Below are positions 56,723-63,763 of a stretch of DNA of 64,000 nucleotides, in pieces. The number at the start of each line of letters is the position of its first letter. The stretch's first letter is position 1. The position numbers and the translations under genes are program-made. Origin of the DNA: Desulfohalovibrio reitneri (GTDB taxonomy: Bacteria > Desulfobacterota > Desulfovibrionia > Desulfovibrionales > Desulfovibrionaceae); contig NZ_JOMJ01000003.1 in NCBI RefSeq assembly GCF_000711295.1, positions 943,001-1,007,000 of the forward strand, written 5' to 3'. The notes under the pieces were generated by a model. It searched no databases, had not been told where the DNA came from, and saw nothing but the letters and a program-made list of their open reading frames with translations.

Positions 56723-56796
56723 GTGATCCTCTCGGTAGTTTCGGCCATGACAGCCGCACATCCGGCCCGTGTGGGCCGAACCCGGCTCGATGCCGA

Positions 56797-56829
56797 TTAC
56801 TTACCGGAGCGGGGTGGAAAGCGTCGGAG
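56797..56829 (-). repeat. 33-bp phage element, copy 5
   Basis: Plus strand TTACTTACCGGA-N15-TCGGAG between the large terminase and the portal gene, 36 bases before the ATG at 56761. The spacer differs from copies 3 and 4 but its length is the same. A stem CGGCCC/GGGCCG (56763-56778) follows. Confidence 0.75.
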
Positions 56830-56885
56830 GATGCCTCCAGACAAAGTGTTGCCACTTCCGAAAAACTGGTAACGGTTTGTCTGGC

Positions 56886-58409
56886 TCAAATGAAGACCGG
56901 ATTGGTGAGCACGGGCTTAAGCGAGACCACCTCTTCGCCGACCGGGTCGAGGTTGCCTTCCTCCCGGATCAGCATGGCGCAGCGCACTGCGTCGATGATG
57001 TGGTCGTTGCCCTTGGAATAGATGATCTTGCCGTCCCGCAGGGTGTAGGTGTGGGTGGTGAACTGGTCTTCCACCTCCAAGTCGTCCGAGGGGAAAATGA
57101 GCTGCTTGCGCTGCAGTGCCCCGTTGATGAGGCTGGTCATCAGCTCCTTGGTCCGCTTCTTGACTTCCTTGCCGTCGCGGACCGCCAGCCGGGTCATGCC
57201 GCCGAAGTCGTATCCCTTGAGCCTGCCTTCCAGCTCCAGCCCCTTGTACTTGTCCAGGGTGAGCAGCTCCTGAACCACGGCCAGGCCGTTGCCGCCGTTG
57301 TCCACGCCGATGCCCGCCGGGGTGTAGTAACGCTCCAGCAGCGCGATGATCTGGGCGATGTGCGGATAGGAAACGTGTTCAAGATGCACGCGCAGAATCA
57401 TCTTCAGCAACGTCCGCTCGCCGATCTCCATCTCCTGGAATACGACAATCTCGGTGGGGTCGTTGGTGTAGCCCAGGTCGCCGCCGACCCAGAACTGACC
57501 GCTGCGGGGCGTGAGGTTGAGCAGCATCTCAAGACGGTCATGGGCCGCTTCCTCGGTGTCGCAATCGCGCAGCTCGGAATCGGTAATGACGATCTTCTGG
57601 TACTCCAGCAGATCCTGCCGACAGAGGTTGAACTGCTCGACATTGAAGGCCCCATAGGAGGGCTTGCCGTGTTCACCGGCCACCTCGTGCTGCCAACCGG
57701 AACTGTCGCGGCCGCCGTAGAACTCCAGCAGTTCGGCCTCGCGATCCTCGGTCCACAAAGGGTTTAGCCAGGACGGCCAGCGGAACACATGGAACTGCTC
57801 CGATGAAGTGAGCCGGTAATAGGTGGTGTCGCGCAGGCCGTTGGGCGTGGAGTAGATGCGTAGCATCCCCCCGGCCTTGAGGCACTGGCGCAGCGCCTTC
57901 CAGGCCCGTTCGGTCAGCCAGGCTCCTTCATCGACCCAGACGCGGCCGACATGCAGGGACCGGAAGGCGTCGCCATAGGCCCCGGCGGGGCGGAAATAGA
58001 GCACCGAACCGTTGGTGAACTCCAGCCGGAAATAGGGTTTGCGGTGGATCTTGGGCTTGCCGTACTTGGTCAGAGCGATGCTGTTCATCAGATCCGGGTT
58101 GCTGTCGAGCTGGAACTCGATCTCCTCGATGATGGTGTCGAGGTGCCCCTGGTGCGGAGCCGCGATGAGGCCCTGGCCGCCCCGGGTGGTGAAGGCGTAA
58201 TGGAGCGCGTCGGTCGAGAGCACGATGGACTTACCCACGTCCCGGCCGTCGAGGTGGATGATGTTCTTGGCCGGGCAGCGCAGGTCCTCCTCCTGGTGCG
58301 GCCAGTAGTCGCGGACTGAGCCATCCCGGTTGTAGAGGTAGGCTTGTCCCCACAACACGGGATCGCTCAGGGTCGCCGCAAGTTTGCGCTCCTTGTCGGT
58401 TACCGCCAT
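56886..58409 (-). CDS. terminase large subunit
   Basis: DNA-packaging motor (507 aa). ATPase: GRDVGKS (Walker A, residues 55-61), GRVWVDEGAW (Walker B, near 160). Nuclease: WVGGDLGYTNDPTEIVVF, GIGVDNGGNGLAVVQEL and NDHIIDAVRCAML with the acidic metal-binding residues. It overlaps the upstream small gene as TGATG. It works with the portal encoded next and a small subunit, probably the gene at 61195. Confidence 0.92.
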   Translation of the reverse strand: MAVTDKERKLAATLSDPVLWGQAYLYNRDGSVRDYWPHQEEDLRCPAKNIIHLDGRDVGKSIVLSTDALHYAFTTRGGQGLIAAPHQGHLDTIIEEIEFQLDSNPDLMNSIALTKYGKPKIHRKPYFRLEFTNGSVLYFRPAGAYGDAFRSLHVGRVWVDEGAWLTERAWKALRQCLKAGGMLRIYSTPNGLRDTTYYRLTSSEQFHVFRWPSWLNPLWTEDREAELLEFYGGRDSSGWQHEVAGEHGKPSYGAFNVEQFNLCRQDLLEYQKIVITDSELRDCDTEEAAHDRLEMLLNLTPRSGQFWVGGDLGYTNDPTEIVVFQEMEIGERTLLKMILRVHLEHVSYPHIAQIIALLERYYTPAGIGVDNGGNGLAVVQELLTLDKYKGLELEGRLKGYDFGGMTRLAVRDGKEVKKRTKELMTSLINGALQRKQLIFPSDDLEVEDQFTTHTYTLRDGKIIYSKGNDHIIDAVRCAMLIREEGNLDPVGEEVVSLKPVLTNPVFI

Positions 58410-58687
58410 CAGTGCATTCCCGCCCTCAAGGCGCTGCCGAGGATGGTGCCCACCAGTTCCGTCAGGATCTGCTGCACGGCCAGGGTGTTCTTCCGGTCGT
58501 GGACAGCCTCCTGAATGTCGATGATGGCCTGGTCCAACTCCGCCCAGGCCCGGTACTGCTGCTGGGCCGCTTCCAGACGACCGAGGGCGTTCTCGATCCG
58601 TCCCGCCGCCAGCTCGGTGCCGATTTCAACCAGGGCCTCACCGGCCTGGCGAACGGCATCGCTGTTTCCCTGAAGGATCTCTTTCAT
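58409..58687 (-). CDS. small helical phage protein
   Basis: 92-residue protein starting MKEILQGNSDAVRQAGEALV, wholly helical and alanine-rich, ending with a hydrophobic LVGTILGSALRAGM. The ATG overlaps the lipoprotein stop as ATGA. The C-terminal segment could be a membrane helix, so a holin or spanin partner is possible, but I cannot assign a role. Confidence 0.6.
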   Translation of the reverse strand: MKEILQGNSDAVRQAGEALVEIGTELAAGRIENALGRLEAAQQQYRAWAELDQAIIDIQEAVHDRKNTLAVQQILTELVGTILGSALRAGMH

Positions 58688-58956
58688 TGGCCTGCCTCCT
58701 GGTTCGCGCCGTTGGCCCACTGGTCAAGGGCGTCCACGGCGGTCTGCAGACGCAGACCGACTCCGGTCAGGCGCTCGGCGTCCGGGTGGCCGACCTCGCG
58801 CAGCGCCTTGTTGGCCTCGGCCACGTACTCGGGCGTGTGGCGGTTGACGGTGGCCACCGCCGACTGGATCTGGGCCGGAGGCCGGTAGGTGGCGCAGCCG
58901 GTCATGATCCCGGCCAGGACCAGCGGGATGGTCCATTCGAGGGTCTTCTTCAACAT
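58684..58956 (-). CDS. phage lipoprotein
   Basis: 90-residue protein with an N-terminal lipoprotein signal: MLKKTLEWTIPLVLAGIMTG followed by Cys (lipobox-like IMTGC). Start ATG at 58956 with AAAGGAGAT upstream; a longer frame to 59013 is rejected. The mature part is helical. Position near the terminase and lysis-size suit an outer-membrane spanin or a superinfection-exclusion lipoprotein; neither is shown. Confidence 0.7.
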   Translation of the reverse strand: MLKKTLEWTIPLVLAGIMTGCATYRPPAQIQSAVATVNRHTPEYVAEANKALREVGHPDAERLTGVGLRLQTAVDALDQWANGANQEAGQ

Positions 58957-59096
58957 GTTGATCTCCTTTGGGTTATGGGTTTGGGGAACATGCAGAAAGA
59001 TCTCTGCAAACACTTGATTTCCAACGAAATAGAAGCGTCATTGGATGTGACGCGGGATGGTCCCGCATCCACGAAAACCGGAACCGGAGGCAGGCC

Positions 59097-59291
59097 ATGA
59101 CCTACGACAGAAACCGCCAGCAGGCACTCAAGGCGTACCGAGAAAAGCAGGAGAACATCGCCCGGCTGATAGAGGGCATTCGCGGCAAGCTCGAAGCGGA
59201 CGCGAAGCAGCCGGACATCACCTGGGCGAGCGTCGGCTCCCTCGGCCACGTCGAGGAACTGCTGCGGGAGCTGGACGAGTTCCTGTCCTGA
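59097..59291 (+). CDS. small protein upstream of the recombinase genes
   Basis: 64-residue helical protein (MTYDRNRQQALKAYREKQEN, VEELLRELDEFL) with GGAGG six bases before the ATG. It is divergent from the lipoprotein gene and 33 bases upstream of the recombinase companion, so probably in its operon. A TGCAGA-N6-TCTGCA dyad (58991-59008) lies in the divergent region and may be an operator. Confidence 0.6.
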   Translation: MTYDRNRQQALKAYREKQENIARLIEGIRGKLEADAKQPDITWASVGSLGHVEELLRELDEFLS

Positions 59292-59324
59292 ACACACCGG
59301 GCCACCGACAAAGGAGACATCGAC

Positions 59325-59699
59325 ATGACCGAATGCACCGTGCATCAAGCCGCCGAGGCTTTCATCGGCTACCTGCGGGAATCCGGAAAGAAAGAGCGGA
59401 CCCTCTACACCTACCGGAAGGATCTCGACGTGGTTGAGTCCTTCTTCGGCGCGGATCGCCAGCTCGCCGAGATCCGGCTCCCCCAGGTCGGCAAGTTCTA
59501 CAAGTCCGACCTGCTGCTCAAACTCCCCGATGGCAAGGAGCGAGCCGAACGCACCGTCGCCAAGACCGTCCGGGTGTTCCGCATGATGATGGTCTGGGCC
59601 AGGGAGTCGGGGCGCATCGAGGAGCTGCCGCTGCCCAAGAGCACACCCATGGGCCACAGCCGGGTGAAGGAGTCCAGCGATGAGCAACCGAACGGCTGA
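59325..59699 (+). CDS. tyrosine recombinase core-binding-domain-only protein
   Basis: 124-residue protein equivalent to the N-terminal SAM-like core-binding domain of tyrosine recombinases (AAEAFIGYLRESGKKERTLY, VRVFRMMMVWARESGRIEEL). It has no catalytic domain. It overlaps the next recombinase gene by 20 bases. Because that gene has its own core-binding domain, this is not a simple frameshift of one protein; a companion subunit or a remnant of gene duplication are both possible. Confidence 0.7.
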   Translation: MTECTVHQAAEAFIGYLRESGKKERTLYTYRKDLDVVESFFGADRQLAEIRLPQVGKFYKSDLLLKLPDGKERAERTVAKTVRVFRMMMVWARESGRIEELPLPKSTPMGHSRVKESSDEQPNG

Positions 59700-60594
59700 C
59701 CTCGACCTGACGGGCGCGATAGAGGCGTTCTGTGCCCGCCTGTCGGCCGAAGGACGCTCCCCGGCGACCATAGCCGCATACCGCCGGGACCTCGCCCTGG
59801 TGGCCCGCGTGGCCGGGGAGCTGGCCCCGGGTATCGTCTGCCGGGCGGTCACGGCCGGGCTCCTCGACCAGGTGTTTTCCGCCGGGGCGGTCACCGAGAG
59901 CGGGCGCGGCCCACGCTCGGCGGCCTCGCTCCATCGGATGAAGGCGGCGGTGCGGGCCTTTTTCGCCTGGGCCGTCGAGGCAGGCGTGGTCGATGACAAT
60001 CCGGCCCGGTCCATCCGCATGCATCGGCTGCCGAGAAAACTGCCGGTGTTCCTGACCGCTGCCGAAAAAAAACGTCTGCTCAAGGAACTCAAGGGACGGA
60101 CCGACTTCTCCGCGCTGCGCGACCGCGCCATGATCGAGGTGCTGCTGGGCACCGGGATCAGGCTTGGCGAGCTGGCCGCGCTCGACATGGATGACATCGA
60201 CCTCGACGCCAAACATTTGCGGGTGCGGGCCAAGGGGAATGTGCCGCAGGTCAAGTTCATCAAGACCGACCTCCGCACATTGCTGCGCCGTTACCTGGCC
60301 GAGCGCCGTCGACATGGCCGCCCGGAAATGGAAGCCTTGTTCCTGTCGAACCGGGACGGCAGACTCTGCCAGCGGCAGATTGCCAACCGGCTCGCCCACT
60401 GGCTGCGGAAGGCCGGGATCGAAAAGGAACTGACGCCGCATGGGCTGCGGCACACCTTCGCCACCCACCTCTACGGCGCGACCAACGACCTGCTCGTGGT
60501 GCAGCGGGCCTTGGGGCACCGTGACGTGTCCACCACCCAGATCTACACCCACCTCGTGGACGGCCAGCTCGAGGAAGCCCTCGAACGCCTCTGA
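59680..60594 (+). CDS. tyrosine recombinase / integrase (XerC/D-like)
   Basis: Site-specific recombinase (304 aa) with complete active site: R161 in GTGIRLGEL, H254-G-L-R257-H, H280 in LGHRDVSTTQ and Y289 in QIYTHL. N-terminal core-binding domain in residues 10-110. It is the likely integrase of the prophage, although XerC/D-like length also fits other mobile elements. Plus strand, converging on the late genes; a repeat array follows it. Confidence 0.9.
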   Translation: MSNRTADLDLTGAIEAFCARLSAEGRSPATIAAYRRDLALVARVAGELAPGIVCRAVTAGLLDQVFSAGAVTESGRGPRSAASLHRMKAAVRAFFAWAVEAGVVDDNPARSIRMHRLPRKLPVFLTAAEKKRLLKELKGRTDFSALRDRAMIEVLLGTGIRLGELAALDMDDIDLDAKHLRVRAKGNVPQVKFIKTDLRTLLRRYLAERRRHGRPEMEALFLSNRDGRLCQRQIANRLAHWLRKAGIEKELTPHGLRHTFATHLYGATNDLLVVQRALGHRDVSTTQIYTHLVDGQLEEALERL

Positions 60595-60795
60595 TCCTTC
60601 CTGACCCGACGATGGGAGCGGCCTCGGCTGCTCCTGTTTTCGTTGGGCGAGACAGTGTCGAAGACAGTGAATGACAGTGCCCGCAGAAGAACACATCCGC
60701 CGATGATGAATGATCATGACGATAGGTCTCAGCCTCCCGGGCGGAGCGGGAAATATCGATTGACCGGAATTTCTCCTTCTCTGTCTGTCCGCCGC

Positions 60796-61000
60796 ACATG
60801 GCTATAACTGCTTGGCTTATGCGCTCCGGGCGCGGAACACACATGGCAATATCTGCTTGGCTTATGCGATGGCCGCTGGCGAAGGAATGGCTGTTTGCCG
60901 GGCTTGGCCGGTTCTGCCTGGGGCTCGACATGCCCATATTTACTTGGGTTGTGTGAGAGGGCTCCGGCGTGAACATGCCAATATCTACTTGGGTTATGCG
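60796..61000. repeat. array of four 28-bp repeats after the recombinase (60595-61194 interval)
   Basis: Four copies of a 28-bp unit start at 60796, 60841, 60928 and 60973, beginning ACATGSC and ending CTTGGSTTATGCG in the best three. Spacing is 45, 87 and 45 bases, so they form two pairs. Each unit is an imperfect inverted repeat (CATGCCAA / TTGG...ATG). Half-units follow at 61004-61014 and near 61020. The rest of the 60595-61194 interval holds no gene I trust. Candidates: recombinase-binding arm sites or attP region, or an operator array. Confidence 0.7.
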
Positions 61001-61194
61001 GCTCGGCTTATGCGCACACATGCCAAGCGGATATCGAGAGCTGCAGGAAGAAATCGAGGAGAGGAAATGATGATCGGCAGCCGGAGAATGCCCATTCCGA
61101 AAGTGCAAGGAACACGTCTTATCCGCAATTCCGGGTGAAGCTGTCTGTAGCAAGTCGCCGTGTGCCGGGGTCATCGGAAAAGCCCTCCATGGTG

Positions 61195-61695
61195 TTATCC
61201 GCAATTCTTTCCGCGTTTCTTGCGGCCGGAGGGTTTCGTGCCCGAGGCGTTGGCGGCCTCGGCCACCTTCTCGAGAAGCGCCGCCGCCCATTCCGCCGGA
61301 GAGGTCTGCGGGCCTTTCGGCTCCTCACCCTCGCGGGCGATCTTGGTGGTCTTGAGATCCTTCATGTGGCAGCGGATCATCCGGTCGAGCTTCTCGGCGG
61401 CGTCGGTGTTCCCCTCGATCTGGGCGCGGACCAGCTTCACCGAGTAGACGCCCACCAGCTCCACCTGCAGGAAGTCGCTGGACTTGTTGAACTCGAAGTC
61501 CTGGTTGAGGCGCTCGATGATCGCGTCGAACATGGCCTTCTCTTCCGGTGTCAGGCAGCGGTCGGCGAAGATGCCGTGACGCAGCCGGTTCTGGTTGCCC
61601 TCGGGCGCACCAGGCCCGCGCCGGGGCGGTTCGGTCTTGCCCTCGTTGCGGTGCCAGCGGTCCAGCGTTTCTTTGTCCGGTTTGTTCAGTGCCAC
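61195..61695 (-). CDS. terminase small subunit-like protein
   Basis: 166-residue protein: GPGAPEGNQNRLRHGIFADR, the G-x-P-x-GN-x-N/x-HG pattern often found in small-terminase or packaging-site proteins, then a helical region with LTPEEKAMFDAIIERLNQDF and a basic C-terminus (SGRKKRGKNCG). GTG start at 61695 with AGGA seven bases upstream. The gap before it (61696-61786) carries element copy 6 and a GGCGGGAG/CTCCCGCC stem. Confidence 0.65.
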   Translation of the reverse strand: MALNKPDKETLDRWHRNEGKTEPPRRGPGAPEGNQNRLRHGIFADRCLTPEEKAMFDAIIERLNQDFEFNKSSDFLQVELVGVYSVKLVRAQIEGNTDAAEKLDRMIRCHMKDLKTTKIAREGEEPKGPQTSPAEWAAALLEKVAEAANASGTKPSGRKKRGKNCG

Positions 61696-61786
61696 GTGGA
61701 AATCCTGCCGAATATTGTTTTCCCAAGCCGGGATGCGGGGCGGGAGGCCGATTTAGCCTCCAAACGCGCTCCCGCCGGTTCAGGGG

Positions 61787-61819
61787 TTACTTACCGGAAA
61801 CGACGGCCAACTGTCGGTC
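61787..61819 (-). repeat. 33-bp phage element, copy 6
   Basis: Plus strand TTACTTACCGGA-N15-TCGGTC. Here the element coincides with the 3' end of the HTH gene, where it encodes the final SGK and stop. It lies 92 bases before the small-terminase candidate. Confidence 0.72.
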
Positions 61820-62065
61820 CCGATCCTGTTTTCGTTCAGCGGCGATGATCTGATTGACCCGGCGGGTGGTCACTCCGGCGAGGTTGGAGATCTCCTGGCT
61901 GCTGATCCCCTGCAGATGAAGGGCAAGCACCAGGTCGCGGCGCTCTTGGTAAAACCGGCTCGGTGCCGGAACCCAGAGAATTCCGGTGTAGTGCTTCTGG
62001 ATCTGCTCGAAGAGTTCCTCGGGTAGGACATCCTTGGCGTTGGCGTAGCGTTTCTTTTTCTTCAC
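61787..62065 (-). CDS. small HTH protein (CD3324-like)
   Basis: 92-residue protein: AKDVLPEELFEQIQKHYTGI near the N-terminus and a helix-turn-helix GISSQEISNLAGVTTRRVNQ in residues 53-72. This is the layout of CD3324-type phage regulators and of Mor/C-like C-terminal domains. It lies at the head of the late region and is a candidate late regulator. It overlaps copy 6 at its end and starts three bases after the upstream gene's stop. Confidence 0.7.
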   Translation of the reverse strand: MKKKKRYANAKDVLPEELFEQIQKHYTGILWVPAPSRFYQERRDLVLALHLQGISSQEISNLAGVTTRRVNQIIAAERKQDRDRQLAVVSGK

Positions 62066-62068
62066 GGT

Positions 62069-62839
62069 TCAATCCTCCACTTTCTTCATCCACGGCTGCG
62101 GCACGTCCGGGTAGTAGAACCGCAGCGTGCTGGGACGCCCGGACTTCGGCCCATGGATAATTTCGATAGAACGCTCGGTGACCTCGCCAATCTCCTGATC
62201 GCCATCGACGAAACAGACCAGGCCGTAGTCCTCGCCGCAGGGAAACCGGAATCGGCCCTGGTTTTGATAGAGGCGTGCCTCGGACCAGCCCTTGGCCATG
62301 GCCTCCTCACGGATGGCGTCGACCTTGGCGACAGCCTGGGAAGTCACCGGCTGCTTACATTTCCAAGCTTGGTTCCCGGGATAAATCCAGTCCTTTCTGG
62401 GAGCTTCGACGGGTTTCTCCTGGGGCTCGGGACGAAGCGCGGGTGGCCGATAGTTCTTTGAGGAAAAGGACTGCAGGACCTTCTGCAGGCTTTCCTTGCC
62501 GAACTCCCGGATGACCAGCTCCTGCAGGGCGTTGAATCGCTGCCGCAGCGTATTCCAGGCATCCTCGGGGAGCTTTCCGGCCTTGTGCGCGGCTTGGGCC
62601 GTGAGCATGAGGGAACGTAGCCAGGCAAAGTATTCAGGCGACAGACGGCGACACAGCGTGCCGTCGATCTCCCGGTCTTCAGGCCAGTCGCGGGCGTCCT
62701 CGATCTCGTGGACGTCGAGCCCGGTGGAGACATAGATGGCAAGCTGCGGTGGTTGCGGTGGTAATGATGGGGTTTCACATCCTGCCGAGGCTTCCTGCCC
62801 TCCGGTGGTGTGCTTGATCATGGTTTTTAGAAGGCTCAT
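62069..62839 (-). CDS. phage protein of unknown function
   Basis: 256-residue protein not recognised. Residues 25-33 are a PPQPPQLA tract encoded by two TGCGGTGG iterons. Then a helical region (SPEYFAWLRSLMLTAQAAHK) and a C-terminal mixed domain with WIYPGNQAWKCKQPVTSQAV and LYQNQGRFRFPCGEDYGLVC. Located at the start of the late operon; possibly a replication- or mobile-element-associated protein. Confidence 0.65.
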   Translation of the reverse strand: MSLLKTMIKHTTGGQEASAGCETPSLPPQPPQLAIYVSTGLDVHEIEDARDWPEDREIDGTLCRRLSPEYFAWLRSLMLTAQAAHKAGKLPEDAWNTLRQRFNALQELVIREFGKESLQKVLQSFSSKNYRPPALRPEPQEKPVEAPRKDWIYPGNQAWKCKQPVTSQAVAKVDAIREEAMAKGWSEARLYQNQGRFRFPCGEDYGLVCFVDGDQEIGEVTERSIEIIHGPKSGRPSTLRFYYPDVPQPWMKKVED

Positions 62840-63361
62840 GGCTTCGGGCTCCAGAAATACGGGTTAATCGCTTTTCCCGTTACTTACCGGAGCCCAAAGC
62901 CAGATGACGGCGGACCGCTGCCTTCGCTTGTAATCGTTTTTTGAGCGAGAGGCCGTTTTGTAACTGTTTTTTGAGGTCTCTAAACGTTTTTCGAGAAACC
63001 GGCAGGTTCTGCGGTGGATATGTGCGGTGGCTGCGGTGGTCGTGCGGTGGAAGATTTTCTCGTCCCACCGCAGAGGGTGGTGCGTTGTTTGTTTATTGTT
63101 TTTCGATAGTTATGAAGAAAGAGAAGAGAGAGTGCGGTGGTTGCGGTGGTATTTGGGGAATGTCTCTCACGCTTGGCTGGAATTTCCCTGGCGAGGAATG
63201 CCGGATCGGTGGGTCGAAAAAATATTTCAGCCCATAGGGGGTGAGACCTCTGGATTTGCCACCGCATCCACCGCAAAGGCCATGAACGCCTTGTCTGGCA
63301 AGGGTTTGGCGTGCGGTGGTCATCGACCGCAAGAGACAGCGGTGTTCACCGCACCACCGCA
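62745..63361. repeat. cluster of TGCGGTGG iterons (includes the 62840-63487 gap)
   Basis: Nine TGCGGTGG (62745, 62754, 63010, 63023, 63032, 63043, 63133, 63142, 63312) and four CCACCGCA (63065, 63259, 63268, 63354) in 617 bases. Several are pairs exactly nine bases apart. The 62840-63487 gap contains these, element copy 7, and no gene I trust; the short open frame at 62880-63068 is mostly repeat-derived. The cluster resembles a multi-site operator or an origin region. Confidence 0.65.
62880..62912 (-). repeat. 33-bp phage element, copy 7
   Basis: Plus strand TTACTTACCGGA-N15-ACGGCG, the most diverged copy at its far end but with the same spacing. It lies 41 bases before the gene ending at 62069. 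Confidence 0.65.
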
Positions 63362-63434
63362 AAAGAAAAGGACGCCCGAGAGCGTCCTGGATGATTTTTC
63401 AAGCCACCACGATGGCGACTCGGAGCGTTTCAGA

Positions 63435-63464
63435 TTGACAGTTGACCCGTTTTCGGACTATATT
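63435..63464 (+). promoter_or_regulatory. predicted promoter of the toxin-antitoxin operon
   Basis: TTGACA (63435-63440), 18 bases, TATATT (63459-63464): a near-consensus sigma-70 promoter about 24 bases before the antitoxin start. A second TTGACC overlaps just downstream, where an autoregulating antitoxin could bind. Confidence 0.65.
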
Positions 63465-63487
63465 TGGTCATGCAAAGGAGGATGGAT

Positions 63488-63763
63488 ATGAAGCTATCGA
63501 GCCAAATCAAACCGATCAGTTACCTGAAAGCCCATGCCGCAGAAATCGTGCGCAACATGTCCGGGCAAGGTGAACCCCTGGTTATCACCCAGAATGGCGA
63601 AGCCAAGGTCGTGATGCAGGACATCGAAAGCTATGAGCAAACCCAGGAGACCATGGCCCTTCTGAAGATCCTCGCGCTCGGCTCGCGTCAGATCGAGGAA
63701 GGCAAAGTCCAGCCCGCCGGTGATGTCATCCAGCGGCTTCGCGACCGGAGCAAGAGTCGCTGA
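63488..63763 (+). CDS. Phd/YefM family antitoxin
   Basis: 91-residue type II antitoxin: IKPISYLKAHAAEIVRNMSG and PLVITQNGEAKVVMQDIESY are the conserved N-terminal DNA-binding pattern, followed by a helical toxin-binding tail (IQRLRDRSKSR). ATG at 63488 with AAGGAGG six bases upstream; earlier in-frame ATGs lie in or before the ribosome site. The stop overlaps the toxin ATG. Probably represses its own promoter. Confidence 0.88.
   Translation: MKLSSQIKPISYLKAHAAEIVRNMSGQGEPLVITQNGEAKVVMQDIESYEQTQETMALLKILALGSRQIEEGKVQPAGDVIQRLRDRSKSR

Noticed and set aside
60796-61000. CRISPR array
   Set aside because: Spacing between the four units is irregular (17 and 59 bases between repeats), there are too few units, and no cas genes are nearby.
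60812-61138. Plus-strand open frame across the 28-bp repeats with repeated HANIYLGYA-like peptides
   Set aside because: The peptide periodicity follows from the DNA repeats having spacings divisible by three; no ribosome site. Both strands show it, so coding is not favoured, though not excluded.
29176-62912. Reading the 33-bp elements as conserved C-terminal peptide tails (R-H-I/L-A-x-x-S-G-K-stop)
   Set aside because: All copies can be read this way, but in five of seven the frame is not connected to an upstream gene, so a DNA-level role is simpler; only copies 6 and 7 lie in open frames.
62880-63068. 62-codon minus-strand open frame before the 256-residue gene
   Set aside because: GTG start without ribosome site, and much of its sequence comes from iteron repeats.
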